From Perkinsus olseni (Eukaryota > Perkinsozoa > Perkinsida > Perkinsidae): DNA of 64,000 nt. Location: the NCBI GenBank assembly GCA_013115135.1, contig JABANP010000154.1:1-64000 (forward strand). Direction: 5' to 3'. Of this stretch, positions 21,159 to 31,737 are shown piece after piece. The notes under the pieces were generated by a model that saw only the letters and a list, made by a program, of their open reading frames with translations, searched no databases and had not been told where the DNA came from. How positions within the stretch are numbered: position 1 is the first letter of the stretch; every line of letters begins with the position of its first letter. The translations under genes and the position numbers were made by a program.

Positions 21159-22520
21159 TTACTGGTGAAGAGGTAAAGCAGCGTCGCCACGAAGGGCACG
21201 TGATGACCTCGACGGCAGCAGACTGATGGCGTGCTGCACAGTTCTAAGAGCATTGATTGCTCCACTCCGTATCGTTTGCGGCATCAGATCGGGAATCTCG
21301 CACACGACAGGATCCACGTTCGCCAGCATCAGAGGCTTTACCAGGCTCGGCTCAACATCCATTGATAATAAAATGGCAGCGAGACCAGCGACAATCGGCT
21401 GTGCAGCTGATGTGCCGTTGAAGTACCTCAGATTACCGTTCGCGTCAAGCCCAGTGAAAATATTGGTACCATAGGCGGCTACGTCAACCCTTTCCCCCCA
21501 ACTCGAGAAGGTGTTGAGCACATTTATAGTACTATTATCCTGCAAGTAGGCGACACATATGCCTAGCGGCCCACCGTACCAACAAGGGTAAGTATCAGCC
21601 GCACGACCAGAATTGTTACCAGCTGAGGACACTAGCAGGATGCCATTCTCCTGCGCAGCGCGTAGAGCGTTCAACAGCTGATGCTGTTGATGAGTCGAAT
21701 TCTTATAATAACTGAGACCATAACCGAAGGACATTGATACGATATCCACCTCCAGATCAATAGCCATGTCGATAGCGGCCAAAAACTTGGACAGAGGCAT
21801 ACTTTTATCGTCATCTATCATTTGCAGAGATACCAACGAGACGTTGGGAGCAATTCCAGCAATACCAAACGAATCGTTACTCTTCGCCGCGAGGATTTTG
21901 CTAACTTTAGTGCCGTGGGTATTCACGTTTGTCAGGACGGGCGAATTGGTGAAGAAGTTCCAACCGCCATGTATATACTCGCCGTTCTTCCTTCGCAGTG
22001 TCCCCTTTACCGCAGCGAAGTCCGGGTCGGTCCAGTCGATACCGGAGTCGAGAACGGCCACCTTGACCTTCCGTTTGACATGAGGAAGAGCAAGCCTCCA
22101 AACCTCACCCATCTCCATCCATTTCAAATGCTTTTGATACGCGGCACCAGGATCATCTACATGCAGGTCGCTATCGAAATGACCGAAGGATTCACCGTCG
22201 GCATCCTCACCACAGTCGGCTTGGAGTCCGAGCTTGACGCTGGCCGTAGACACGAAGTCGCACAGAGTATCGCTGTCGATAGTATTGGATGAAGTCTTCA
22301 CCACTTGTGAATGGACATATCCGAGAGTGGTGACATCAGCGGTATACAGGAAAGAGACAATGCTTCGGTCAGTGAATGAGTGACCGGCGTTCACCAACAA
22401 TTGCGGCAGATGACGGACATCGACATCGTCGGAGCCAGATTTGATGGACACGATTGTGTCACTTAACGGGGCCGTGGCACCGACTAGAGAGGCGAGGGAA
22501 ATAGCCGATGAAATGCGCAT
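21159..22520 (-). CDS. Secreted subtilisin-like serine protease (S8)
   Basis: A single-exon gene of 453 residues. The frame runs on to 22586, but the Met at 22518-22520 is chosen because it starts a signal peptide (MRISSAISLASLVGATA). The catalytic triad is complete: Asp158 in VAVLDSGID, His202 in NTHGTKVSKIL, Ser371 in FNGTSAAQPIVAGL; the oxyanion Asn302 lies in SSAGNNSG. Residues 20-135 form a probable propeptide. Such enzymes are secreted or surface proteases. In this setting, between small secreted-protein genes, it may act on host or environmental proteins, which is inference. All expected residues are present, so it should be active. Confidence 0.92.
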   Translation of the reverse strand: MRISSAISLASLVGATAPLSDTIVSIKSGSDDVDVRHLPQLLVNAGHSFTDRSIVSFLYTADVTTLGYVHSQVVKTSSNTIDSDTLCDFVSTASVKLGLQADCGEDADGESFGHFDSDLHVDDPGAAYQKHLKWMEMGEVWRLALPHVKRKVKVAVLDSGIDWTDPDFAAVKGTLRRKNGEYIHGGWNFFTNSPVLTNVNTHGTKVSKILAAKSNDSFGIAGIAPNVSLVSLQMIDDDKSMPLSKFLAAIDMAIDLEVDIVSMSFGYGLSYYKNSTHQQHQLLNALRAAQENGILLVSSAGNNSGRAADTYPCWYGGPLGICVAYLQDNSTINVLNTFSSWGERVDVAAYGTNIFTGLDANGNLRYFNGTSAAQPIVAGLAAILLSMDVEPSLVKPLMLANVDPVVCEIPDLMPQTIRSGAINALRTVQHAISLLPSRSSRALRGDAALPLHQ

Positions 22521-23072
22521 AGAAGAGAAGGGAATACTGAGAGCTAGGGGCTGAGACGGCTGTTCGGGCGATCCAGGGACGACCACTCTTCAGGGATCCC
22601 AACTCGATTCCGGAAGATGAGACGTGACCTCGAGAAGCAAGTTCCAGAGCATAGTTACGACGAGACGGCGGCGGGTGCAGTCTCATTGAATCCGGTGAGA
22701 CTGTCCTTTGCCGAGGTGGATCAGCCCGCGTCTCCTCGCGTCTCGAGGTATCAAGTGCCTGTCTACGGTGCTAGAACTATGAAGACCTGATGGATGAAGG
22801 CGTTCTTCGAGGCCATCGGGCCCCGACGAGTGCTAACCAAGGCGCAGTCTGGCTATAATGAGTGCTAAGCACTTGGAAGAAGCCCAGACGGGTGGAGATA
22901 CACTTCGTGACACACACGCCCAGTGATCGGCTAGGGCCCGAATCTGTCCCATCATACACATGCCCTCGCCCGTATTTTCCCTCATCTTCCTTCGCTATAC
23001 TTTAGTGCCCAGCGTAACTCGCCAATATTTTTCCGCTTGCCATTGCTATTCGCTTCTGTGATTCTTAATTTA
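22521..23072. other. Intergenic between protease and small secreted gene
   Basis: Divergent spacer between the protease (minus) and the small secreted gene copy 3 (plus). Probably holds both promoters; no motif recognised. Confidence 0.4.
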
Positions 23073-23598
23073 ATGCTCAGCGTCACCCGCCTACTCCTCA
23101 TGGGAGTATCAATCATTCCAAGTACTCTTGCCCTGGAGGTGAGCTCGAAGAAACAGCGACGGCTTCACTTTATTCTTACGATTGTATCGGCACTTCATCC
23201 CGGTTAAATACTATTTCAAAATCGACCCTGGGCGTCACATCATCGCAGGTAATTTTCATTCCGTTCTTATCAGTCGACTAATAGAGGCACGAGTCACTCA
23301 AATCATCAACAGCGAACCTCGGGAGCTGTACACCGGGCGGACATTCTTCAACAGGGCGGAGTCCGCGAGGAATTGGGCGAGGATGGATCAGCCCGAGACG
23401 GCATCGAACAGCAGATGGAGGGAGTGTCTTGGGCGATACGAGAGAAGGACAGGTCAGCATTCTTACTTCTCCTCAAGGACGAATCAATCACCATCATCCA
23501 TCCATCAGGTTCCACAGGAAAACAAGGCAGTGAAGTGGATAGCTACCATCATTGTGCGTGTTAATTGTCACACTGTACTCAGTCGCGTTGGATGGTGA
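23073..23598 (+). CDS. Small secreted protein, copy 3 (exon 2 uncertain)
   Basis: Exon 1 (23073-23138) codes for MLSVTRLLLMGVSIIPSTLA then LE and ends at GTGAGC, exactly as in copies 1 and 2. Downstream, a frame from about 23182 to 23598 is open and, after an acceptor TTATCAG at about 23271, reads an arginine- and glutamate-rich stretch ending RVGW. No LTGGG start is seen, so the second exon has been replaced or diverged. Function unknown. Confidence 0.45.
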
Positions 23599-24192
23599 GG
23601 CCTGCGTAGGCGTTAGTGAATACGATAGCAAGGGTGGAACGACGCGGCTGCTCTTTCGCATCATCTTCGCGCTTCACAGGATTCGTATTCCTGAGCATAA
23701 CCCGCGACAGCACTACCGAATGAATCATGCGCTTTGCACCGTCGAGTCCTCAATGCCATATTAAGTCTCCTCACGCGATACCTTTCTCTCAACGGACGTT
23801 CGGAGTCGATAAGGAGGAATCGATTAATCGAGATTAAGATCGAGACTCTCACTCATGTGGCCCCGGCGACCTCCTAGCGGATCGTCAGTGGCGATGGGGT
23901 TCGGAACAGCAAAGTATCTTCTGGTGAACTCTTCAGGTCGATCGATCTGCGGTAGGTCCCCGTTGGAGCTGTTGTAACAGTTTTATGATAATACTCTTAC
24001 CTGTCGCCATGTCGAGTAACTCGCGGTTGACTGCCGGCGCTACCATTATGTATAAGCAGTCACTGGTCGACAAATCTGTGGCTCAGGGCCAAGTGGCAGA
24101 GCCGCAGGATACTAATCGAATAACTGCCCGATCTCGAGTGGGTTCGGAGTGGCTACCCTCATTGCTCTATGGAAGTCTCTTGAGGCCCGACA

Positions 24193-24492
24193 GTTGACAA
24201 AACGATCTTTGTGTTTGGCATGTCGTTGTTATTGCCTAGAGTGTCGGTCTCTCAGCCGTTATCCACCCTCACCGGTTCCACCGCGCGGTATTGCCTGCTC
24301 TGTTCCCAGCCTTAGCCAGTGCCCGCGACTTCGGATGTTCGGATGTGATGACTTCCGCCTACCCACCCGAACTTAGTGGCCCCTTGGGATGGGCTGCTGA
24401 TCTCCGACCGACTCTCGGCACGACACGCCATTCACTCAGATCTCGCCCCCGCATGGGTTACAGGTGCTCGCTACACACCCGGCTTGTTTAAT
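24193..24492 (+). repeat. R repeat, copy 2 (first of the array)
   Basis: Full 300-bp core, same orientation as copy 1. Upstream it is preceded by CCCGACA as in copy 1, whereas the following three copies are preceded by GATCCCCGTA. Confidence 0.85.
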
Positions 24493-25574
24493 TCAGGATG
24501 TCACGGCTCTATCCGGTACAATGTACACGAGATTGGAGATGGTGTGGTATGACATGCACACATACGTTTTGTGTAACATGTCCCACCTCAGTGTAAATTA
24601 GAGCTCTTACGCCTTCGCCGTTTCATCATTCGACCGCTAAAATTCAATGAAATGTGTTGTTTCCAAGGCGTTCAAAGTTGGGTGATGCCCTGCCAGCCCT
24701 GGGCGACACAATCTCATATCGGGGATCAGCTGTTGCGATTCATGATGGTGAGGAATGCTCAATAAAATTTGCCAATTGAGGAAGCTCTAGCAACTGGGCA
24801 CCTGACACGGAATATAATCTGGTGAGAACAGCTATGCTGCAACAGCATCGTCGCATTAGAATGGTTGACAAGTTGTCAATGACAACCACTGCTTGTCGTC
24901 TACAACTTGTCGATGCATTGGACAGGCGGGACCGCCACTGTCGGGCAGCCATGGTCCTACGACTACAACGGCTGACGAACAAGCAGAGAAACTGGTAGTT
25001 CTCAATGGACGTTTGTTCAAGAAGATACTCCGCGAGGTTTGCAATTGGTAGACGTGATCTAGTTGAATTGGGACGCTCTTTCGAGCATAATCTACCAGAG
25101 TTCATGCCGTTGACTAGATAGCCTAGAGCTTGAACGGCAATCCTGGTCCTTGCGGAGAGATAGTTGGCGATAGATCCGGAAGCATTGAATGAAAAATCTG
25201 AACTCTGTAGCACAAAACTGCTGCTGAACATCACGAACGGCCCGATCATCACCAATTGTCGACGGGATGAGCGAGGTCCATTCCGGTAGCAGGGACAAAT
25301 GCCGAAAAGTACATGGCAAAGCAAGGGAGGAAGATTCGCTTTTCACTAGTATCAGGGCACACTCAGCTCATTGCTAGGTAGTTTGAGTCCGATTTGCGGG
25401 CCTCGTCTACGTATGAACTGTTGTTGGAAGCGGAAGACTTCTCATCGTGAATATCTTTTAGTCCATTGCTGAAGTCTGCCGCATCATTACGTAGCTCTTC
25501 GAGAGAGTTTTGAGCTCACGAGAGGTCACTGGTGTCTACCTTCTTCACCCTGAGCGTAAGTCCGGATCCCCGTA

Positions 25575-25874
25575 GTTGACAAAACGATCTTTGTGTTTGG
25601 CATGTCGTTGTTATTGCCTAGAGTGTCGATCTCTCAGCCGTTATCCACCCTCACCGGTTCCACCGCGCGGTATTGCCTGCTCTGTTCCCAGCCTTAGCCA
25701 GTGCCCGCGACTTCGGATGTTCGGATGTGATGACTTCCGCCGACCCACCCGAACTTAGTGGCCCCTTGGGATGGGCTGCTGATCTCCGACCGACTCTCGG
25801 CACGACACGCCATTCACTCAGATCTCGCCCCCGCATGGGTTACAGGTGCTCGCTACACACCCGGCTTGTTTAAT
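25575..25874 (+). repeat. R repeat, copy 3
   Basis: Full core; one visible change (CCGACC for CCTACC at 25739-25744). Confidence 0.85.
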
Positions 25875-26988
25875 ACAGGATGTCACGGCTCTATCCGGTA
25901 CAATGTACACGAGATTGGAGATGGTGTGGTATGACATGCACACATACGTTTTGTGTAACATGTCCCACCTCAGTGTAAATTAGAGCTCTTACGCCTTCGC
26001 CGTTTCATCATTCGACCGCTAAAATTCAATGAAATGTGTTGTTTCCAAGGCGTTCAAAGTTGGGTGATGCCCTGCCAGCCCTGGGCGACACAATCTCATA
26101 TCGGGGATCAGCTGTTGCGATTCATGATGGTGAGGAATGCTCAATAAAATTTGCCAATTGAGGAAGCTCTAGCAACTGGGCACCTGACACGGAATATAAT
26201 CTGGTGAGAACAGCTATGCTGCAACAGCATCGTCGCATTAGAATGGTTGACAAGTTGTCAATGACAACCACTGCTTGTCGTCTACAACTTGTCGATGCAT
26301 TGGACAGGCGGGACCGCCACTGTCGGGCAGCCATGGTCCTACGACTACAACGGCTGACGAACAAGCAGAAAAACTGGTAGTTCTCAATGGACGTTTGTTC
26401 AAGAAGATACTCCGCGAGGTTTGCAATTGGTAGACGTGATCTAGTTGTATTGGGACGCTCTTTCGAGCATAATCTACCAGAGTTGATTGCCGTTCAAGCT
26501 CTAGGCTATCTAGTCAACGGTATGCTGGTCTTTGCGGAGAGATAGTTGGCGATAGATCCGGAAGCATTGAATGAAAAATCTGAACTCTGTAGCACAAAAC
26601 TGCTGCTGAACATCACGAACGGCCCGATCATCACCAATTGTCGACGGGATGAGCGAGGTCCATTCCGGTAGCAGGGACAAATGCCGAAAAGTACATGGCA
26701 AAGCAAGGGAGGAAGATTCGCTTTTCACTAGTATCAGGGCACACTCAGCTCATTGCTAGGTAGTTTGAGTCCGATTTGCGGGCCTCGTCTACGTATGAAC
26801 TGTTGTTGGAAGCGGAAGACTTCTCATCGTTAATATCTTCTAGTCCATTGCTGAAGTCTGCCGCATCATTACGTAGCTCTTCGAGAGAGTTTTGAGCTCA
26901 CGAGAGGTCACTGGTGTCTACCTTCTTGAAGAAGGTGAATCACGTGAAGAAGGCTTCTTCACCCTGAGCGTAAGTCCGGATCCCCGTA

Positions 26989-27288
26989 GTTGACATAACG
27001 ATCTTTGTGTTTGGCATGTCGTTGTTATTGCCTAGGGTGTCGATCTCTCAGCCGTTATCCACCCTCACCGGTTCCACCGCGCGGTATTGCCTGCTCTGTT
27101 CCCAGCCTTAGCCAGTGCCCGCGACTTCGGATGTTCGGATGTGATGACTTCCGCCTACCCACCCGAACTTAGTGGCCCCTTGGGATGGGCTGCTGATCTC
27201 CGACCGACTCTCGGCACGACGCGCCATTCACTCAGATCTCGCCCCCGCATGGGTTACAGGTGCTCGCTGCACACCCGGCTTGTTTAAT
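26989..27288 (+). repeat. R repeat, copy 4
   Basis: Full core with a few single-base changes (TTGACATAAC at the start, CCTAGGGTG). Confidence 0.85.
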
Positions 27289-28370
27289 ACAGGATGTCAC
27301 GGCTCTATCCGGTACAATGTACACGAGATTGGAGATGGTGTGGTATGACATGCACACATACGTTTTGTGTAACATGTCCCACCTCAGTGTAAATTAGAGC
27401 TCTTACGCCTTCGCCGTTTCATCATTCGACCGCTAAAATTCAATGAAATGTGTTGTTTCCAAGGCGTTCAAAATTGGGTGATGCCCTGCCAGCCCTGGGC
27501 GACACAATCTCATATCGGGGATCAGCTGTTGCGATTCATGATGGTGAGGAATGCTCAATAAAATTTGCCAATTGAGGAAGCTCTAGCAACTGGGCACCTG
27601 ACACGGAATATAATCTGGTGAGAACAGCTATGCTGCAACAGCATCGTCGCATTAGAATGGTTGACAAGTTGTCAATGACAACCACTGCTTGTCGTCTACA
27701 ACTTGTCGATGCATTGGACACGCGGGACCGCCACTGTCGGGCAGCCATGGTCCTACGACTACAACGGCTGACGAACAAGCAGAAAAACTGGTAGTTCTCA
27801 ATGGACGTTTGTTCAAGAAGATACTCCGCGAGGTTTGCAATTGGTAGACGTGATCTAGTTGAATTGGGACGCTCTTTCGAGCATAATCTACCAGAGTTCA
27901 TGCCGTTGACTAGATAGCCTAGAGCTTGAACGGCAATTCTGGTCTTTGCGGAGAGATAGTTGGCGATAGATCCGGAAGCATTGAATGAAAAATCTGAACT
28001 CTGTAGCACAAAACTGCTGCTGAACATCACGAACGGCCCGATCATCACCAATTGCCGACGGGATGAGCGAGGTCCATTCCGGTAGCAGGGACAAATGCCG
28101 AAAAGTACATGGCAAAGCAAGGGAGAAAGATTCGCTTTTCACTAGTATCAGGGCACACTCAGCTCATTGCTAGGTAGTTTGAGTCCGATTTGCGGGCCTC
28201 GTCTACGTATGAACTGTTGTTGGAAGCGGAAGACTTCTCGTCGTGAATATCTTCTAGTCCATTGCTGAAGTCTGCCGCATCATTACGTAGTTCTTCGAGA
28301 GAGTTTTGAGCTCACGAGAGATCACTGGTGTCTACCTTCTTCACCCTGAGCGTAAGTCCGGATCCCCGTA

Positions 28371-28670
28371 GTTGACAAAACGATCTTTGTGTTTGGCATG
28401 TCGTTGTTATTGCCTAGAGTGCCGATCTCTCAGCCGTTATCCACCCTCACCGGTTCCACCGCGCGGTATTGCCTGCTCTGTTCCCAGCCTTAGCCAGTGC
28501 CCGCGACTTCGGATGTTCGGATGTGATGACTTCCGCCTACCCACCCGAGCTTAGTGGCCCCTTGGGATGGGCTGCTGATCTCCGACCGACTCTCGGCACG
28601 ACACGCCATTCACTCAGATCTCGCCCCCGCCTGGGTTACAGGTGCTCGCTACACACCCGGCTTACTTAAT
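28371..28670 (+). repeat. R repeat, copy 5 (end of array)
   Basis: Full core. Its tail (to about 28800) resembles that of copy 1 rather than the array interior, so the array ends here. Confidence 0.85.
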
Positions 28671-29007
28671 AAAGGATGTCACGGCTCTATGCGGTACAAT
28701 GTACACAAGATTGGGAATGGTGTGGTATGACATGCGCACATACCAATTGTGTTACATGTCGCACCTCGTATATATGAGGGACTCGTTGTGTTTCTCATAA
28801 CAAGTGAAATACTAGCGTGTTCCACTACGAGGGGCCAACTCCACTACAGCTGCGTCCCAGCCCATTGTCAATGGTCACAGCCAAGGAAGTCAACACTGCA
28901 GAGCTGTTGACCCAATAGTAACAAGGATTCGCTACTATGAAACACAAGTTATCATCCTTTCAACGTCGTAGAAATGATAGACAGTATCGCTTTTGGTAAG
29001 TACATTA

Positions 29008-29964
29008 TCACTTTTGCTTCCTCGGCAACGGGCAAGCCCCTCCAATATTGCAGGACATGATGCACTCCTCAGCGGCTTGGTCCGTATCCTCATCCGAACT
29101 GCTACCCTTGGTCGTCGCCATCTTCTCGTCACCGGAAATCTTCCCCTTAGCGATATCACTAGCTTTCCCCGCATTTTTGATCGCCATCAGCGGCTTCATC
29201 GTACTCAGTAAACTATTGAACAAACGAGGATAGTCGAACTCCTGCTCGCTCAGAAGGACCTTCACTCGATGCCTCTCCTTAGGTGCCGCGAAGCACGCAG
29301 GGCAGTTGTCAGAGATGACAGGCAGCCTATTCTCACTGGCGAACTCAGCGAGCTGCTTCTCCCTGCAGTAGACCAGTGGTCGAATGACTCTCAAGTCCCC
29401 TTGCTGGACGAAGTAGTTGGCCTTCATCGTCCTCAGCGTTCCGTTGTGGAAGGCGCTCATGACGAAGCTCTCAGCCAGATCATCCAAATGCTGCCCCAAA
29501 GCAAGAGAGGTATACCCGAATTCTCGCATGCACGAGTAAAGCATGCCACGCTTCATCCGAGCACAAAAACTGCACAGACTGGGCTTCTTGGGGTCGAGAG
29601 AATTCTTCGCCATTTCGATCAGCGGCTTCGACAAAAAGTGGTACTCAACGCCCAACGCCTCCATGTATCTCTTCAACGGCTCCGGGCTGTACTCTGGCGT
29701 CTGCGGGTCGACCGTGGCAGCCCCGATCGTGAATTTAACGGGCGAGCGCTTTCGCATGGCGAGGAGTAAGTGTAGCATGGTGAGACTGTCCTTGCCACCA
29801 GAAAGGCCGACAAGAATCTTGTCGCCCTCGCCAATCATTTGGAAATCTCGCACGGCCGTACCGATGAGGAGACGGAGCTTCTTCGACACGACTGGTGTGA
29901 TGGAGACTTGAGGGAAACCACTCGGGTGCAGCTTAACATGAGGGGCTACCAACTCCGTCGAGGC
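29008..29964 (-). CDS. TtcA-type tRNA 2-thiolation enzyme (last exon)
   Basis: ATP-dependent PP-loop sulfurtransferase that thiolates a tRNA base; bacterial TtcA modifies C32 using an iron-sulfur cluster. Counting from the codon at 29952, the PP-loop SGGKDS is at 51-56, the first cysteine pair CSFC at 127-130, GQHLDDLAES near 153-162, and the second pair CPAC at 217-220, all diagnostic. The C-terminal tail is rich in Ser, Lys and acidic residues with CNIGGACPLP at the end. The frame is open to 30034 without ATG; a strong acceptor (pyrimidines then CTTCTCAG) precedes 29964. So the start codon lies in an upstream exon that I did not find. A plastid or mitochondrial location is possible but not shown. 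Confidence 0.88.
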   Translation of the reverse strand, partial: ASTELVAPHVKLHPSGFPQVSITPVVSKKLRLLIGTAVRDFQMIGEGDKILVGLSGGKDSLTMLHLLLAMRKRSPVKFTIGAATVDPQTPEYSPEPLKRYMEALGVEYHFLSKPLIEMAKNSLDPKKPSLCSFCARMKRGMLYSCMREFGYTSLALGQHLDDLAESFVMSAFHNGTLRTMKANYFVQQGDLRVIRPLVYCREKQLAEFASENRLPVISDNCPACFAAPKERHRVKVLLSEQEFDYPRLFNSLLSTMKPLMAIKNAGKASDIAKGKISGDEKMATTKGSSSDEDTDQAAEECIMSCNIGGACPLPRKQK

Positions 29965-30032
29965 CTGAGAAGCAACAGAAGAAGCAGTGAAACGCCGGGA
30001 ATTGTGATGCCGTGATGATGCAGCGCGAACTA

Positions 30033-30173
30033 ATTAATAGGGGAGCGACAACTCTCTCACGCGAACATAAACGTGAAGATTAATAGGGCACCGACAACTG
30101 TCTCACGCGAACATAAAGGTGAAGATTAATAGGGAACCGACAACTCTCTCACGCGAATGAAATATGAGAACTA
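30033..30173. repeat. Three tandem copies of a 46-bp repeat
   Basis: The unit contains ATTAATAGGG, CCGACAACT and CTCTCACGCGAACATAAA. It begins near 30033, 30079 and 30125 and the third is partial. It lies just upstream of the last TtcA exon, probably in its intron. Confidence 0.8.
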
Positions 30174-30227
30174 ATACAGCTATTCGCTGCAGCTAAGGAA
30201 TGTACTAAGTGAAAGGAAAAGTGGTGA

Positions 30228-31020
30228 CTAAGTGGGAAAAGGGAATGGACGGTAAACTGAAGGTTTCCCAGAGACTGCTGTGGAGGAAAGCTCGAGTTGA
30301 AATTCAAATACGCCATCCTCAACTGCAGCCGAGACGGTCCTCCTTCGCCTCTTCCTCACCTCGCGCTTCTTAGATTGCCTCTCCTCCTGTTGAGTGCTGA
30401 GACGTGACTTCATCATCGACTTCCGCTCCTCCTCAGTCATTGACCAGATCGATGAGTTGAACACACTCTCGCTTGCTCTGACCACAGCAAAAACAGCGTA
30501 AAACAACCGCTCCCTCCAACCACTGCGACACCCGAAGCGTTTCAATTGCACAGTCTCTCGAGACGACACTTGAGGCTTCCACTTGTGAACCCCTCGAAGT
30601 CCCAGTTTCACTCGACAACGGCTGCTCGGGCAGAGACTATCACCTCTTCGACGGACTGCCGTCAGCGAAGCATCTGACCCCGACCCACCTTGCCGGGGCA
30701 TCGTCCCCCTGTACTCCCCCCTTGAAGAGGGGCACGTTAGGGTCAGTACAGAGCATCGGTTGTGGGGAGGATACACCATCTAATGACCACTTGCAGTCCG
30801 TCGGCAATGCAAACCAGACCAAGTCGGCCAATTGGGGATCCAGTAAGGGGCACTTCACAGCCGAGAAGGGAACCTGATAGAGAGTCGCCACATATTCACA
30901 AGCAGCTATTGATAACAACTTTATATTTGATATAATCACCTTACTCGGCATGTATGTTCCGAGCACAGACGTAGCAAAGTATTTCGTACAAGGGGAAAAC
31001 CTTCCGCAGTTTTCATTCAA
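30228..31020 (-). CDS. Unrecognised minus-strand ORFs
   Basis: Two overlapping frames. The upstream one (30640-31020, 126 codons from ATG) includes LLSIAACEYVATLYQVPFSA and LADLVWFALPTDCKW. The downstream one contains WSMTEEERKSMMKSRL followed by a lysine/arginine-rich segment and, in another frame, a CFCC motif. They may be exons of one gene joined by short introns. No family recognised. Confidence 0.35.
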
Positions 31021-31195
31021 GTACGGAGCGCGAGGAGATCTTCAAATTGCCCAGATTTATAGTAAGCTCCCTCCCGGGAAGTTGCTGATTGTAATTTTCC
31101 AGTATTTTCTACCGAGTGAACGAACGTGCCATATTTGACCCGCCCCTCACGGTTCGCTCAGAGGATACCAAAAACAACGAATAAAGCGAAAAAAT

Positions 31196-31737
31196 TCAAG
31201 GTTCCTCAAGCTGTTCTACTGAGAATTTAGATTGAAAATATCCCGTTCTCTTCAAAGCTAAATGCTCCAGAGCTATGACAATACCCAGCGTAACGACGCC
31301 AGTGTAGAGAACCCAAATGAAGACACGAACCCCGACCGAGAACGAGAACGCAGCGAAGGGTGACGCCCCGCCGACCTGCCCAGCTGAGTAGGCGTTGTCC
31401 ACGATAGTATCCGCCCTCTTGATGAGACTATCTATGCAATCATCACATGCGGGGGTGGAGCGCTCCCCGAGATCAGCGATACTGCCAACGTCTTGGCCGA
31501 GAACTCGAGACCACCCGAGATCGGTAGACAGCCACCTGAGAAGACCGGTGACGAGAGGAAGACAGGCGACGGGGTGCGTCGTAGGGTCGTAGTCAATAGG
31601 CAGCATCGTAGGCGGCCATTGAAAACGATCAGTGGCCCGGCGAGTGAAAGACAGCTCCCGAGTACTCTCGCAGTGATAGACAGTAAGAGACGAGGTCACC
31701 ATGGCTACGGTAAGATGGACTCCAAGATCGATTTCAC
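31196..31737 (-). CDS. ORF continuing past the class V enzyme, with one TM segment
   Basis: A long open frame directly after the class V enzyme. It contains a hydrophilic part with CDDCIDSLIKRADTIV, then one membrane segment (VFIWVLYTGVVTLGIVIAL) and a short polar tail. A GTAGGTGAAATC donor near 31735 could join the enzyme to this frame, making a C-terminal membrane anchor; equally it may be a separate small gene. Not recognised. Confidence 0.35.

Larger units (their letters stand above)
24193..28670 (+). repeat. Tandem array of three 1.38-kb units plus a terminal R
   Basis: R starts at 24193, 25575, 26989 and 28371, giving periods of 1382, 1414 and 1382 bp. Each unit is R followed by about 1.08 kb that is nearly identical between units. 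Unit 2 is longer by a 32-bp insertion near 26925-26960. The 194-codon minus-strand frame in units 1 and 3 is broken in unit 2 by an inversion and has no recognisable domain; I regard the array as non-coding. It could be a satellite, or a miniature LTR-type (TRIM) array in which R is the terminal repeat. Confidence 0.85.

Noticed and set aside
24740..25324. 194-codon minus-strand ORF repeated in the tandem array
   Set aside because: It is truncated in unit 2 by the small inversion, has no domain or protein-like composition, and exists in several copies only because the DNA is repeated.
24193..28670. LTR retrotransposon with R as LTR and coding interior
   Set aside because: No reverse transcriptase, integrase, primer-binding site or polypurine tract is seen. 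A non-coding TRIM-like origin stays possible, but a coding retroelement is not supported.
31695..31715. Similarity to the spliced leader of Perkinsus or dinoflagellates (ACCGTAGCCATGG)
   Set aside because: Only about a dozen bases match, with no downstream donor or Sm site, and it lies within other sequence. It is probably chance.
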